Below, one piece after another: positions 9,647 through 17,360 of a stretch of 64,000 bases of DNA. The DNA is taken from assembly GCF_003149185.1 (NCBI RefSeq), contig NZ_QGDO01000002.1, positions 1,116,001-1,180,000 on the forward strand, written 5' to 3'. This DNA comes from Sediminitomix flava. Its GTDB lineage: Bacteria; Bacteroidota; Bacteroidia; Cytophagales; Flammeovirgaceae. The notes below the pieces were generated by a model. It saw only the letters and a list, made by a program, of their open reading frames with translations, was not told the DNA's origin and did not search any database. The number at the start of each line of letters is the position of its first letter. Position 1 is the stretch's first letter. A program made the position numbers and the translations under genes.

Positions 9647-9747
9647 CTTATTCACTCCAATTCTCAACCCTATTATACTACACAAAACTAAGAAAGTGTG
9701 ATTTCAAAAGGGTGTTTTGCATTTGCTCACGAATTGGAGTCAATAAG
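9647..9747. repeat. 101-bp element bounded by 17-bp inverted repeats
   Basis: CTTATTCACTCCAATTC (9647-9663) and its inverted partner GAATTGGAGTCAATAAG (9731-9747) match at 16 of 17 positions. The interior (67 bases) contains possible nested pairs (CCCT with AGGG, CACA with TGTG). It begins 66 bases after the HTH gene. It could be a structured RNA 3' end, a protein-binding site or a small non-autonomous mobile element. Confidence 0.7.
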
Positions 9748-9765
9748 AGACGAGGTCTCGTTGGA

Positions 9766-9847
9766 TTGTTAAGCTGTTAAATCGTTGAATTGAAAAAAGT
9801 AATTATAATAATATCTTTAATAATTAAACACTTCAACAGCTCAACAA
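9766..9847. repeat. Imperfect inverted repeat of the TTGTTGA(A/G)CTGTT type
   Basis: TTGTTAAGCTGTTAAAT (9766-9782) faces CTTCAACAGCTCAACAA (9831-9847), pairing at about 14 of 17 positions around an AT-rich loop. It lies 29 bases after the stop of the UDP-xylose synthase gene, so it may serve as that operon's 3' structure. Related repeats occur at 12075-12260 and 17283-17345. Confidence 0.55.
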
Positions 9848-9876
9848 GGTAAAGCCGCTTCAACTATCAAGCAATA

Positions 9877-10827
9877 TTAGCTCTTTACTTCTACCCCTAA
9901 TTTTTCCATAAAGTATTGAAGCGTGATTGCTAAACCATCTTTACGGTCTACTTTAGGTTCCCAGTCTAGGATTTCTTTGGCCTTACTAATATCAGGACGA
10001 CGTTGTTTCGGGTCGTCTTTTGGTAAATCTTGGTAACTAATTTTACTACCTGTTTTTGTTAAAGCCACTACTTCTTCTGCAAATTCTTTAATCGTAATTT
10101 CAGAAGGGTTACCAATATTGACAGGTTGTGCGTGTTCACTCAACAATAATCTGTAGATACCATCTACTAAATCATCTACATAACAGAAAGAACGTGTTTG
10201 GCTACCATCTCCGAATACAGTAATATCTTCTCCTTTTAAGGCCTGTGACATAAATGCAGGAAGTGCACGACCATCATCCAGACGCATACGCGGACCGTAA
10301 GTATTGAAAATACGTACTATTCGAGTCTCTAAACCGTGAAAGGTATGATATGCCATGGTAATCGCTTCTTGGAAACGCTTTGCTTCATCATACACCCCTC
10401 TTGGCCCTACAGGATTTACATTCCCCCAATATTCTTCTGTTTGAGGGTGTACATTTGGATCTCCATACACTTCAGAAGTCGATGCGATCAGGAATCGAGC
10501 ATTCTTTTCTTTCGCCAACCCTAAAAGATTATGACAACCTAAAGAGCCTACTTTCAATGTTTGAATTGGCATTTTAAGGTAGTCAATAGGACTCGCAGGC
10601 GATGCAAAGTGTAAGATATAATCCAATTCTCCCGGTACGTGTACAAACTTACTAACATCGTGATGGTAAAACTCAAAGTTCTCTAAAGCAAAAAGGTGTT
10701 CAATATTATCTTTGGAACCCGTCAATAGGTTATCCATACCGATCACGTGATACCCTTCTTTGATAAAACGATCACATAAATGTGACCCTAGGAAGCCTGC
10801 TGCTCCAGTAATAAGAACTCTTTTCAT
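9877..10827 (-). CDS. uxs: UDP-glucuronate decarboxylase (UDP-xylose synthase)
   Basis: Extended SDR that oxidises and decarboxylates UDP-glucuronate to UDP-xylose. It has GAAGFLGSH (8-16), the UXS-typical STSEVYGDP (116-124) and catalytic Tyr146/Lys150 in VYDEAKR. The segments [11 protein letters not shown] (73-83), FNTYGPRM and DDGRAL are also strongly typical of UXS. There is no membrane anchor, so it is cytosolic. It would supply xylose, or a precursor, for the surface polysaccharide. It is downstream of gmd and fcl on the same strand, but the 309-base gap before fcl is filled with repeat modules. Confidence 0.88.
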   Translation of the reverse strand: MKRVLITGAAGFLGSHLCDRFIKEGYHVIGMDNLLTGSKDNIEHLFALENFEFYHHDVSKFVHVPGELDYILHFASPASPIDYLKMPIQTLKVGSLGCHNLLGLAKEKNARFLIASTSEVYGDPNVHPQTEEYWGNVNPVGPRGVYDEAKRFQEAITMAYHTFHGLETRIVRIFNTYGPRMRLDDGRALPAFMSQALKGEDITVFGDGSQTRSFCYVDDLVDGIYRLLLSEHAQPVNIGNPSEITIKEFAEEVVALTKTGSKISYQDLPKDDPKQRRPDISKAKEILDWEPKVDRKDGLAITLQYFMEKLGVEVKS

Positions 10828-10859
10828 TATTTATATTGGTTACTATTTTTAACTACTTA

Positions 10860-11130
10860 ATGTTTTTTTCGGGATTAAGAACCACTGTTCTTAGAATTAA
10901 CGAAGTGGTCTAAGAACTCACAAATGAACGTAAGTACTAGGACAAATGATTTTGGGGTAAAGTTTTACTGTTCTTAGAGTTGTTCTAAGAACTCACAAAT
11001 GGATACCAGAGTCTTCAGACTCGATTTTATATACATTTTTAGAGTCTAAAGAACTGCGTCCGCCTCTTTCTTTCATAGATAAACCTTAGATACTGCACTC
11101 GCTAGCTTCGCAAATTCTAAGGATAGTATC
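10860..11130. repeat. Modular hairpin repeat, copy A (between uxs and fcl)
   Basis: This fills the 309-base gap between the two genes. Module 1 (10887-10917) has 9-bp arms GTTCTTAGA/TCTAAGAAC around a 13-base loop ATTAACGAAGTGG. Next come TACTAGGACA (about 10935) and a second GTTCTTAGA/TCTAAGAAC hairpin near 10970-10992. Then follow GAGTCTTCAGACTC, the reverse half AGAGTCTAAAGAACTGCG, and a CCTTAGA...TCTAAGG hairpin with a longer loop ending near 11122. The same modules recur at 15436-15629, 18656-18729 and 57878-58115. Confidence 0.8.
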
Positions 11131-11136
11131 CCCTTA

Positions 11137-12072
11137 CTAGTTTGCTATTTCTAATTCCTGAAAATCTTGATAGACTTTTTCGATCCCCTCTTTTAGATCG
11201 ATTGTATATTTCCAGCCTAATCTTTCTAGCTTAGATACATCCATCAGTTTTCGAGGAGTTCCATCAGGTTTAGAAGTATCCCAAATTAATTTTCCTTCAA
11301 AGCCTACTGTATCTTTAATGGTCTCCGCTAGTTCTTTGATGGTCACATCAGTTCCTGTTCCGATATTCACAAGGCCTTCTTCGCTATATGTATTCATCAA
11401 GTATACACAGGCATCTGCTAGATCGTCAGCATGAAGAAATTCACGCATAGGTGATCCCGTACCCCAACAAACAACCTCTTTATCTCCTTTTACTTTGGCT
11501 TCATGAAATTTACGAAGTAAAGCAGGCAAGACATGTGAATTATTTAGGTCATAATTATCATTAGGTCCATACAAATTTGTAGGCATCACAGAAATAAAAT
11601 CACAACCATATTGTGAACGATAAGCATCACACATTTTTATACCTGCAATTTTTGCGATAGCATAAGGCTCATTTGTAGGTTCCAATTCCCCTGTCAGCAA
11701 ATAGTCTTCTCTTAAAGGCTGTGGAGCCATTTTTGGATAGATACATGATGATCCCAAGAACATTAGTTTTTTCACTCCATGAACATAAGACTGATGAATG
11801 ATATTCGTCTGAATCATCATATTGTCATAAATGAAATCAGCTCTATAGGTATTATTCGCATGAATACCACCTACTTTTGCTGCCGCTAAAAAAACATACT
11901 CAGGTTTTTCTTCTTCAAAAAATGAAGCAACTTCTACTTGATTTCTCAAGTCTAGTTCTCTAGAAGTCCTTAAAACAAAATTATGATAGCCATCTTGTTT
12001 TAATCTTCTTAGAATTGCAGAACCAACCATTCCTCTGTGACCTGCAATATATATTCTACTATTTTTATGCAT
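11137..12072 (-). CDS. fcl: GDP-L-fucose synthase
   Basis: Epimerase-reductase that turns GDP-4-keto-6-deoxymannose into GDP-L-fucose with NADPH. It has [14 protein letters not shown] (11-24), catalytic SSCIYPK (108-114), and Tyr137/Lys141 in EPYAIAK. Normal length (311). It is encoded 194 bases downstream of gmd on the same strand and completes that two-step pathway, so fucose is very likely part of the polysaccharide. The spacer between the two genes contains inverted repeats, so the two may not be tightly coupled. Confidence 0.95.
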   Translation of the reverse strand: MHKNSRIYIAGHRGMVGSAILRRLKQDGYHNFVLRTSRELDLRNQVEVASFFEEEKPEYVFLAAAKVGGIHANNTYRADFIYDNMMIQTNIIHQSYVHGVKKLMFLGSSCIYPKMAPQPLREDYLLTGELEPTNEPYAIAKIAGIKMCDAYRSQYGCDFISVMPTNLYGPNDNYDLNNSHVLPALLRKFHEAKVKGDKEVVCWGTGSPMREFLHADDLADACVYLMNTYSEEGLVNIGTGTDVTIKELAETIKDTVGFEGKLIWDTSKPDGTPRKLMDVSKLERLGWKYTIDLKEGIEKVYQDFQELEIAN

Positions 12073-12074
12073 TG

Positions 12075-12260
12075 ATCTAATGTTGAATTGTTCAACTGTT
12101 GAGTTGTTGAACTGAATAAAGTAACCTTTTTAACTGTTCATTTTTTTCGTCCTCGTTTAGTTTTAGCGTAACGAAGACGAATGTTCAGCTAGATGATAAC
12201 TTACGGAACTGGCTATAGCAAACTCAATTCAAAAGTCGAACGACTCAACAATTCAACTTC
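12075..12260. repeat. Long inverted repeat of the TTGAAC/GTTCAA family between gmd and fcl
   Basis: The left part (12075-12110) has GTTGAATTGTTCAACTGTTG followed by AGTTGTTGAACTG. The right part (12230-12260) has GTCGAACGACTCAACAATTC and AACTTC. The two halves are largely reverse-complementary across about 120 bases of spacer. They share the GTTGAAC/GTTCAAC core with the repeats at 9766 and 17283. Confidence 0.5.
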
Positions 12261-12266
12261 TTTTTA

Positions 12267-13379
12267 CTACTCATAATAGTTAAAGACATCATGCCCCCCT
12301 TCTTGAAGGTATTGGTCTTTTTGGAAAAGCTTTAAGTCCGATTGTACCATTTCTGACACTAAGCCCTGTAGATCGTATTCTAATTCCCAACCCAATTGTT
12401 TTTGTGCTTTTGTCGGATCTCCAATCAATAAATCAACTTCGGTTGGCCTAAAGTATCGAGGATCAACTTTTAGTATCACGTCTCCTTCTTTTACTTTAAA
12501 GTCTGAATTCTTGGATGATTTTACCTTTGCAATTTCATTCACTCCTTCGTCTTCAAAAGTAAGTTCTATGCCCAATTCTTGAAAAGACATACGTACAAAT
12601 TCACGAATACTCGTTGTTACGCCAGTCGCAATTACAAAATCCTCTGCTTTATCTTGCTGAAGGATCAACCACATTGCACGAACATAATCTTTCGCGTGTC
12701 CCCAGTCACGTTTCGCATTCAAGTTTCCTAAATACAAAACATCTTGTAAACCTAAAGCAATACGTGCAGCAGCTCTTGTAATCTTACGAGTTACAAATGT
12801 CTCTCCACGCTGAGGTGATTCGTGATTGAAAAGAATTCCATTACAAGCATACATATTATATGCTTCTCTATAATTCACGGTCATCCAATAACCATATAAC
12901 TTAGCTACGGCATAAGGTGATCTAGGATAGAAAGGAGTTGTTTCTTTTTGTGGTACTTCTTGTACCAAACCATAAAGCTCAGAAGTAGAAGCTTGATAGA
13001 TTCTTGTTTTTTCAGTTAAACCTAAAAGACGTACGGCTTCCAATATTCTCAGCGTCCCAAGCCCATCTACATTCCCTACGTATTCTGGTGTTTCAAAACT
13101 CACTCGCACATGAGACATGGCACCCAGATTATATATTTCATCAGGTTGAACTTCCTGAATTATTCTCGTTAGGTTTAAAGAATCTGTTAAATCTCCATAA
13201 TGAAGTTTTAACTTAATATCCTTTTCATGTGGATCTTGATATAAATGATCAATACGATCGGTATTAAAAGACGATGACCTTCTTTTTATTCCATGAACTT
13301 CATAGCCTTTTTTCAATAAAAACTCGGCTAAATAAGCCCCATCTTGTCCTGTAATCCCTGTGATCAGTGCCTTCTTCAT
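12267..13379 (-). CDS. gmd: GDP-mannose 4,6-dehydratase
   Basis: Converts GDP-mannose to GDP-4-keto-6-deoxymannose, the first step to GDP-fucose. It has the characteristic [15 protein letters not shown] (8-22), [16 protein letters not shown] (32-47), STSELYG (131-137) and catalytic Tyr156/Lys160 in SPYAVAK. The 370-residue length and whole-protein conservation make the call near certain. It is the first biosynthetic gene after the UpxY-type regulator, as often seen in Bacteroidota capsule and O-antigen loci. Confidence 0.97.
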   Translation of the reverse strand: MKKALITGITGQDGAYLAEFLLKKGYEVHGIKRRSSSFNTDRIDHLYQDPHEKDIKLKLHYGDLTDSLNLTRIIQEVQPDEIYNLGAMSHVRVSFETPEYVGNVDGLGTLRILEAVRLLGLTEKTRIYQASTSELYGLVQEVPQKETTPFYPRSPYAVAKLYGYWMTVNYREAYNMYACNGILFNHESPQRGETFVTRKITRAAARIALGLQDVLYLGNLNAKRDWGHAKDYVRAMWLILQQDKAEDFVIATGVTTSIREFVRMSFQELGIELTFEDEGVNEIAKVKSSKNSDFKVKEGDVILKVDPRYFRPTEVDLLIGDPTKAQKQLGWELEYDLQGLVSEMVQSDLKLFQKDQYLQEGGHDVFNYYE

Positions 13380-13432
13380 GGATATTATACTACTGCTATA
13401 TGTTCTCTTACAATGGTTGAATTACTACAAAG

Positions 13433-13978
13433 CTAATCAATCAAATCTAATTCATTGGCTTTTAGTACTACTTTCAAATCCATCATTAAGGCTTCAATTC
13501 TCAAATGAACTGTTTTACCTTTTATTTCTTCAATAATTCCTTCTTGGCCTAAAAAGCTTGGCGCTTGAATTTTTACCTTATCTCCTTTTTGGAAGTTGAT
13601 TACTTCAGTTGAAGCAATTTGATCGGAGTTTTCAAAAATACGTTTCAGTTGAAAAATTTCCTCTTCCTTTATTTTCGCAATTTCCCCCAACCAAAAAACA
13701 AAATTCACTACTCCTGAGTCTTGTAGAACTTTAGATTGCTCAAGCGGAGCTACTTTTATAAAAACATAAGATGAAAAAACAGGAACTGTTACTTTTTTCT
13801 TTCGGTCACTCCATTGACGAAGTGTTGTTAGTGTCGGACAATAAACTTCAAAACCCGCTTCTTCTAGTCGGTCAGCTACCTTTTTCTCACTTCTAGATTT
13901 TGTATAGATGGCGGTCCAATGTGGAATACGCTCAGGTCGTTTTATCGTTTTAAGTCCATTATTATCTTGAGTTGACAT
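13433..13978 (-). CDS. UpxY/NusG-like locus-specific transcription antiterminator
   Basis: 181 residues with an N-terminal NGN domain (HWTAIYTKSRSEKKVADRL at about 20-38; VYCPTLTTLRQWSDRKKK; PVFSSYVFIKV) and a C-terminal KOW domain (KGDKVKIQAP, GQEGIIEEIKGK). In Bacteroidota such specialised NusG paralogs sit at the head of one polysaccharide operon and let RNA polymerase read through it. That position is kept here, just before gmd. It lies 24 bases downstream of a winged-helix regulator gene and is probably co-transcribed with it. Confidence 0.86.
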   Translation of the reverse strand: MSTQDNNGLKTIKRPERIPHWTAIYTKSRSEKKVADRLEEAGFEVYCPTLTTLRQWSDRKKKVTVPVFSSYVFIKVAPLEQSKVLQDSGVVNFVFWLGEIAKIKEEEIFQLKRIFENSDQIASTEVINFQKGDKVKIQAPSFLGQEGIIEEIKGKTVHLRIEALMMDLKVVLKANELDLID

Positions 13979-14002
13979 ACGCTTTCACTTTAAATCCCTA
14001 AC

Positions 14003-14527
14003 CTACTTTGTCCAAATCAAAAGGTTCTGCTGCTTATTTACTTCTTCTTTCGAAAATTCATCCTCTGTATAGATGAGGTATCGAATTTTCCTAGAAATCA
14101 GTGCTTCTGCCTTTTGAATGGTTTCTGTTAGGTAATTTCTGTTGATGTCTCCTACCAAGATTAGGTCTATTACACTACTGTCTATTCCTCTTGCAATATC
14201 CCCTGTTAGGTAAACGTATTTCAAATCACCTAGGCCTCTTACAATGTTATTTACGATGATATCGACACCGACATACTTCTGAACAATTCGTTGTACGTCT
14301 ACAAAAAGTGGGTGTCCTCTATTGACACTAAAAATCTTTTTGTTGCCTTCCATGATCGTTTGTAACATCCCAGCTTTTTCCATCCGATTCAACTCTAATC
14401 GAATTGCATTGGTTGACTCTCCAAACTCACTTTCCAAACTGCGGAGGTAAGATGAGGTATTCGGATTAAGAAAAAACTTCAACAGAAGCTTGATTCTTGT
14501 TTTAGAAGTGATAAGAACGTCTAGCAT
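14003..14527 (-). CDS. Winged-helix regulator with degenerate nucleotidyltransferase-like domain
   Basis: Residues 1-75 form an ArsR-like winged helix (SKTRIKLLLKFFLNPNTSSY, then LRSLESEFGESTNAIRLELN). Residues 90-174 resemble the MNT/Pol-beta nucleotidyltransferase fold: YVYLTGDIARGIDSSVIDLIL recalls the GS...D.D pattern, but the invariant GS and the catalytic acid pair are altered, so it is probably a sensor rather than an enzyme. It is the first gene of the polysaccharide locus and precedes the UpxY-type gene by 24 bases. Proteins of this design commonly head Bacteroidota polysaccharide loci; its ligand is unknown. Confidence 0.62.
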   Translation of the reverse strand: MLDVLITSKTRIKLLLKFFLNPNTSSYLRSLESEFGESTNAIRLELNRMEKAGMLQTIMEGNKKIFSVNRGHPLFVDVQRIVQKYVGVDIIVNNIVRGLGDLKYVYLTGDIARGIDSSVIDLILVGDINRNYLTETIQKAEALISRKIRYLIYTEDEFSKEEVNKQQNLLIWTK

Positions 14528-14640
14528 TTACCTTCAATTGGATAGGGCTTCGCCCCCTCAGTCCCACTTTTTAGTGTTCTGTCGTTGGCTTCCCTTTGTG
14601 TTTACATCCTTAAATCTTACTTAATAAATTTAAAGGATGC

Positions 14641-14671
14641 GCAATATAATTGAGTAGAATTATTACTCAAA
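14641..14671 (-). promoter_or_regulatory. Candidate promoter of the polysaccharide operon with an inverted repeat in its spacer
   Basis: On the minus strand TTTG (14671-14668) is followed by a 19-base spacer and TATATTGC (14648-14641). The latter matches TAnnTTTG only partly. The spacer contains TGAGTA/TACTCA arms (14651-14656 and 14664-14669), a possible operator. A start near 14634 would leave a leader of about 105 bases before the first gene. Confidence 0.33.
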
Positions 14672-14953
14672 CTATATGCCAAGATAAGATTTAAAAATGA
14701 GCTGTTCTAGAATATTTTGTTAATGATGAACTTATAACTGAAAGACTCCATCTTAATCTTAGCCTTCGAAATTTGAATGATAAAGCATAGAAATACAACC
14801 ATTTGAAGACACTTTAATGGAAAAATACAAAAGATTCTTACCATCATCAGATAGCCTCAAATGAAATCACTTTTCAACAGGTATAGTATGCCTCATTTTT
14901 CTACTCAAAAATTAAATGTATCGAAAACACTTATACTAGAATTGAGATCAAAA

Positions 14954-14988
14954 AGAAAAGTCAAGACATTTGATGTCTTGACTTTTCT
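14954..14988 (-). terminator. Strong 16-bp hairpin, likely bidirectional terminator
   Basis: Arms AGAAAAGTCAAGACAT and ATGTCTTGACTTTTCT pair perfectly around a 3-base loop. On the minus strand it is followed by a TTTTTGA run. It separates the SDR gene (stop at 15706) from the polysaccharide operon and would stop read-through into it. Confidence 0.6.
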
Positions 14989-15435
14989 ATATTCAAAATT
15001 ACATCTCAATACTTTCAGCTCATCGCTTAAGTACTAGGACAATTGATTTCGGATAATTTCAATTTTCATTCAAATTGATCTTTCCCAGTGTGTACAATCG
15101 TCCATTGTTGATTTGATTGTAGTCTTGACTGCGTCCGCCAATTTTCCTTGATGAAAAACGAATGTTGCACTCGCGCAAAAATCAAGTCCCATTCGATCAT
15201 CCTCCCCACAAATCATCCCAAGCTTCGCACGATGGGACAAGCCTCCCTTTTATGGACTAGTGGGCTGTTTGCCACAAAAGCGGAGAAGCGGAGCTAGTGC
15301 GCTGACCGTTTTTTATGTGGCTTGATTTTCTTTGCTTCGTTTCTTTGATCAAGCAAAGAAATGAAGGCTACAATTTGAAAAAGGAACACAATCCCCGCTG
15401 TGTATGAATTTTTATGAATGAAAAACAATCCTATT

Positions 15436-15629
15436 TACTTAAGTACTAGAACATATATTTTCGAGATAAAACTTTACTGTTCTTAGAGTTACTCTAAGAA
15501 CTAATAAATGAGAGTAGAGGCGGACGCAGTTCTTCTGACTCTATTGTATGTGCATTTTTCGAGTCTAAAGGCTTCTTCTTTCATAGAGAAATCCTTAGAT
15601 CGCTCCGCTAACTCTAAGGATAGTTAAAA
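15436..15629. repeat. Modular hairpin repeat, copy C
   Basis: It contains TACTAGAACA, the near-perfect palindrome GTTCTTAGAG-T-TACTCTAAGAAC (15479-15501), GCGGACGCAGTTCTTC, and GAGTCTAAAG. The last module is a 31-base hairpin (15591-15621) with arms ATCCTTAGA/TCTAAGGAT and a 13-base loop that is the reverse complement of GTTAGCGGAGCGA, a variant of the loop in the other copies. A partial copy (TACTAGGACA, ACTGCGTCCGCC) lies at about 15031-15140. Confidence 0.8.
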
Positions 15630-15705
15630 TTTTTTCAAATCGAAATAGATATGCCACCTCACCTACTTAACACTTGAGTAATTCTATTATTGTGGCCTCG
15701 ATCAA

Positions 15706-16422
15706 TTACTTCTTTGTTGGAGGAGTTGTCGGTCTCACTTCAATTTTACTTGGAAGCGTTCTTGGATTCATTTTCAAAAGATCAGCTACCATTTGCCCTA
15801 TATCTTCAGGTTGTATTTTCCATGCATCTGCCTCACTCGGAACATGGTTATTAAAATGACTTGTCACTGAGCCTGGCATAATAGTCGTTACTTTCACACC
15901 ATACTCACGTAGGTCAAGCATGACTGCCTGTGTAAAACCAACTAAGCCAAACTTACTCGCATTGTAGGCGGCTCCATTTGCAAAAAAGTTAGTCCCTGCC
16001 AAACTCGCAATTGTCATCAAATAGCCTTTACTTTTTTTCAGCGCAGGAATTGAAGCCTTAGTCGTGTTAAAAACTCCTGTCAGGTTGATATCTACGGTAT
16101 CATTCCACTGTTGCTCGGTCATATCTTCAATATTTGCAAAATGACCGACACCTGCATTTGCAATCACTACATCCAAGCTACCCCATTTAGAAGTAATACT
16201 CTCCACAATCTTTTCTTGAGAACTCAAATCTCTAACATCTGCTTCATAGCCTACAATTTCGCCGTATTGCTCTAACTGTTTCACCGCTAAATCTGCAGCC
16301 AATTGTGAACGGCTAGTAATTGCCACTTTCATTCCTTCTTTTAGCAAATATTCAGCTATACCTAAGCCTATCCCTTTACTTCCTCCTGTGATTAATACAG
16401 TTTTATCCTTTAAACTCGTCAT
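15706..16422 (-). CDS. Short-chain dehydrogenase/reductase (classical SDR)
   Basis: Classical SDR of 238 residues: cofactor loop TGGSKGIGLG (12-21), NAG motif (89-91), catalytic Ser140, Tyr153 and Lys157 (YNASK). It resembles 3-oxoacyl-ACP reductase-like enzymes, but the substrate cannot be assigned. Arg39 in TSRSQ after the second strand suggests NADP(H). There is no operon partner: the neighbouring lipoprotein gene on the same strand is separated by a terminator hairpin at 16483-16520. Confidence 0.86.
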   Translation of the reverse strand: MTSLKDKTVLITGGSKGIGLGIAEYLLKEGMKVAITSRSQLAADLAVKQLEQYGEIVGYEADVRDLSSQEKIVESITSKWGSLDVVIANAGVGHFANIEDMTEQQWNDTVDINLTGVFNTTKASIPALKKSKGYLMTIASLAGTNFFANGAAYNASKFGLVGFTQAVMLDLREYGVKVTTIMPGSVTSHFNNHVPSEADAWKIQPEDIGQMVADLLKMNPRTLPSKIEVRPTTPPTKK

Positions 16423-16482
16423 TATAATATTTTTGATTTATGGTTCATTACACGGTAATCCTCTGAATTTAATGCAAAATAA

Positions 16483-16520
16483 AAAAGGTCAAAAGTATAA
16501 ACTGTGACTTTTGACCTTTT
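16483..16520 (-). terminator. Rho-independent terminator after the lipoprotein gene
   Basis: Perfect 14-bp stem AAAAGGTCAAAAGT/ACTTTTGACCTTTT with a 10-base loop, 24 bases after the stop at 16545 (minus strand) and followed on that strand by TTTTTTATTTTGC. Confidence 0.75.
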
Positions 16521-16544
16521 CTACTAAGAAAATCGTGCTATTAG

Positions 16545-17090
16545 TTAGTTGGCTACTACTTTATCTAATACCCAATTGACTGTTATCGTTTGATAATTTT
16601 CTAAATCTTCATTTCCATCGTCATCCTCATCATACAAATCCATATCAAAAGAAGCATTTGCGCCCTCTGATGTTAAATCAGAAATTGCTACGGCAAGTGT
16701 TTCAGCGCTATCATCAAATGATAATGTCAATACATTGTCTTCAAAAGTATAGCTAGCCGTCTCAGCATCAACACCTTCACCTATAGATGCAACACCTTCA
16801 CTAAAGTTGAGAGACATTCCTACAAAAGAAGTGGCAATAAATGTATTGATCAAAGCTTCAAATTGCGTTTCGTCAAACGTAGGGTCTTGAGCTTTGATTA
16901 AAGGTAAAGCACTAGCCCATGGCACTGTCACGCCGTCAATCGTTATAGATTTGATTCCAGCTGTAGCTTCAGCTATTTCCCAGCTACCATCAATAGATGC
17001 TGCTGCAGGCTCTTCATCTGTAGTACACGAAGAAGTTAGTAATAATGAAAGTACTAATAGAATGTAAAATAGTTGGTTTAGAATTCTCAT
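16545..17090 (-). CDS. Lipoprotein with lipocalin-like features, unknown function
   Basis: 181 residues. A signal peptide ends in a lipobox (SLLLTSSC) with acidic residues soon after the cysteine (CTTDEE), which in Bacteroidota can direct lipoproteins to the cell surface. The mature part starts with DGSWEIAEATAG and has alternating strands (ASYTFEDNVLTLSF), like small lipocalin-type lipoproteins (GxW start and a later L-x-F strand). An acidic segment, DLYDEDDDGNEDLEN, near the C-terminus may bind calcium. It is flanked by terminators and repeats, so monocistronic. Function unknown. Confidence 0.7.
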   Translation of the reverse strand: MRILNQLFYILLVLSLLLTSSCTTDEEPAAASIDGSWEIAEATAGIKSITIDGVTVPWASALPLIKAQDPTFDETQFEALINTFIATSFVGMSLNFSEGVASIGEGVDAETASYTFEDNVLTLSFDDSAETLAVAISDLTSEGANASFDMDLYDEDDDGNEDLENYQTITVNWVLDKVVAN

Positions 17091-17282
17091 AGAACAAGGG
17101 TTAATAAGAACACAATTAAAATATGCGTTGAAGATAAAAAAAACGCTTTCAGCTCAATAACATGAAGCTAGAATAGTTTCAAAACAGCTTTAATTCCGTA
17201 TTATATTCAAGATAAAAATAAGATCAATCCTATTTCAGTGTTTCACAAACACTCAAACATGCCTTATACATCTTAAAAAATG

Positions 17283-17345
17283 TAGTCGAACTGTTGATCA
17301 GAAAGTACACATTTGTATAACACAACCAACAGTTCAACAACTTAT
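17283..17345. repeat. Inverted repeat of the GAACTGTTGA/TCAACAGTTC family
   Basis: GTCGAACTGTTGATC (about 17284-17298) faces ACCAACAGTTCAACAAC (about 17325-17341), across an AT-rich spacer. It lies just past the stop codon of the efflux adaptor gene and is related to the repeats at 9766 and 12075. Confidence 0.5.
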
Positions 17346-17360
17346 TCTACAAGCTTTGAA

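Larger units (their letters stand above)
14528..15705. other. Gene-free, repeat-rich 1.18-kb region upstream of the polysaccharide locus
   Basis: No convincing gene in either strand. From left to right it holds a leader/promoter zone (14528-14700), AT-rich unique DNA, a 16-bp perfect hairpin (14954-14988), TACTAGGACA-type repeat fragments (about 15031), and a GC-richer patch (15120-15400). It ends with repeat copy C (15436-15629). The GC-richer patch includes an 11-bp hairpin, TTTCTTTGCTT (15327-15337) with AAGCAAAGAAA (15351-15361). It looks like accumulated repeat remnants rather than a lost gene. Confidence 0.6.

Noticed and set aside
15674-15859. 61-codon plus-strand frame
   Set aside because: Antisense to the 3' end of the SDR gene, which has clear coding motifs.
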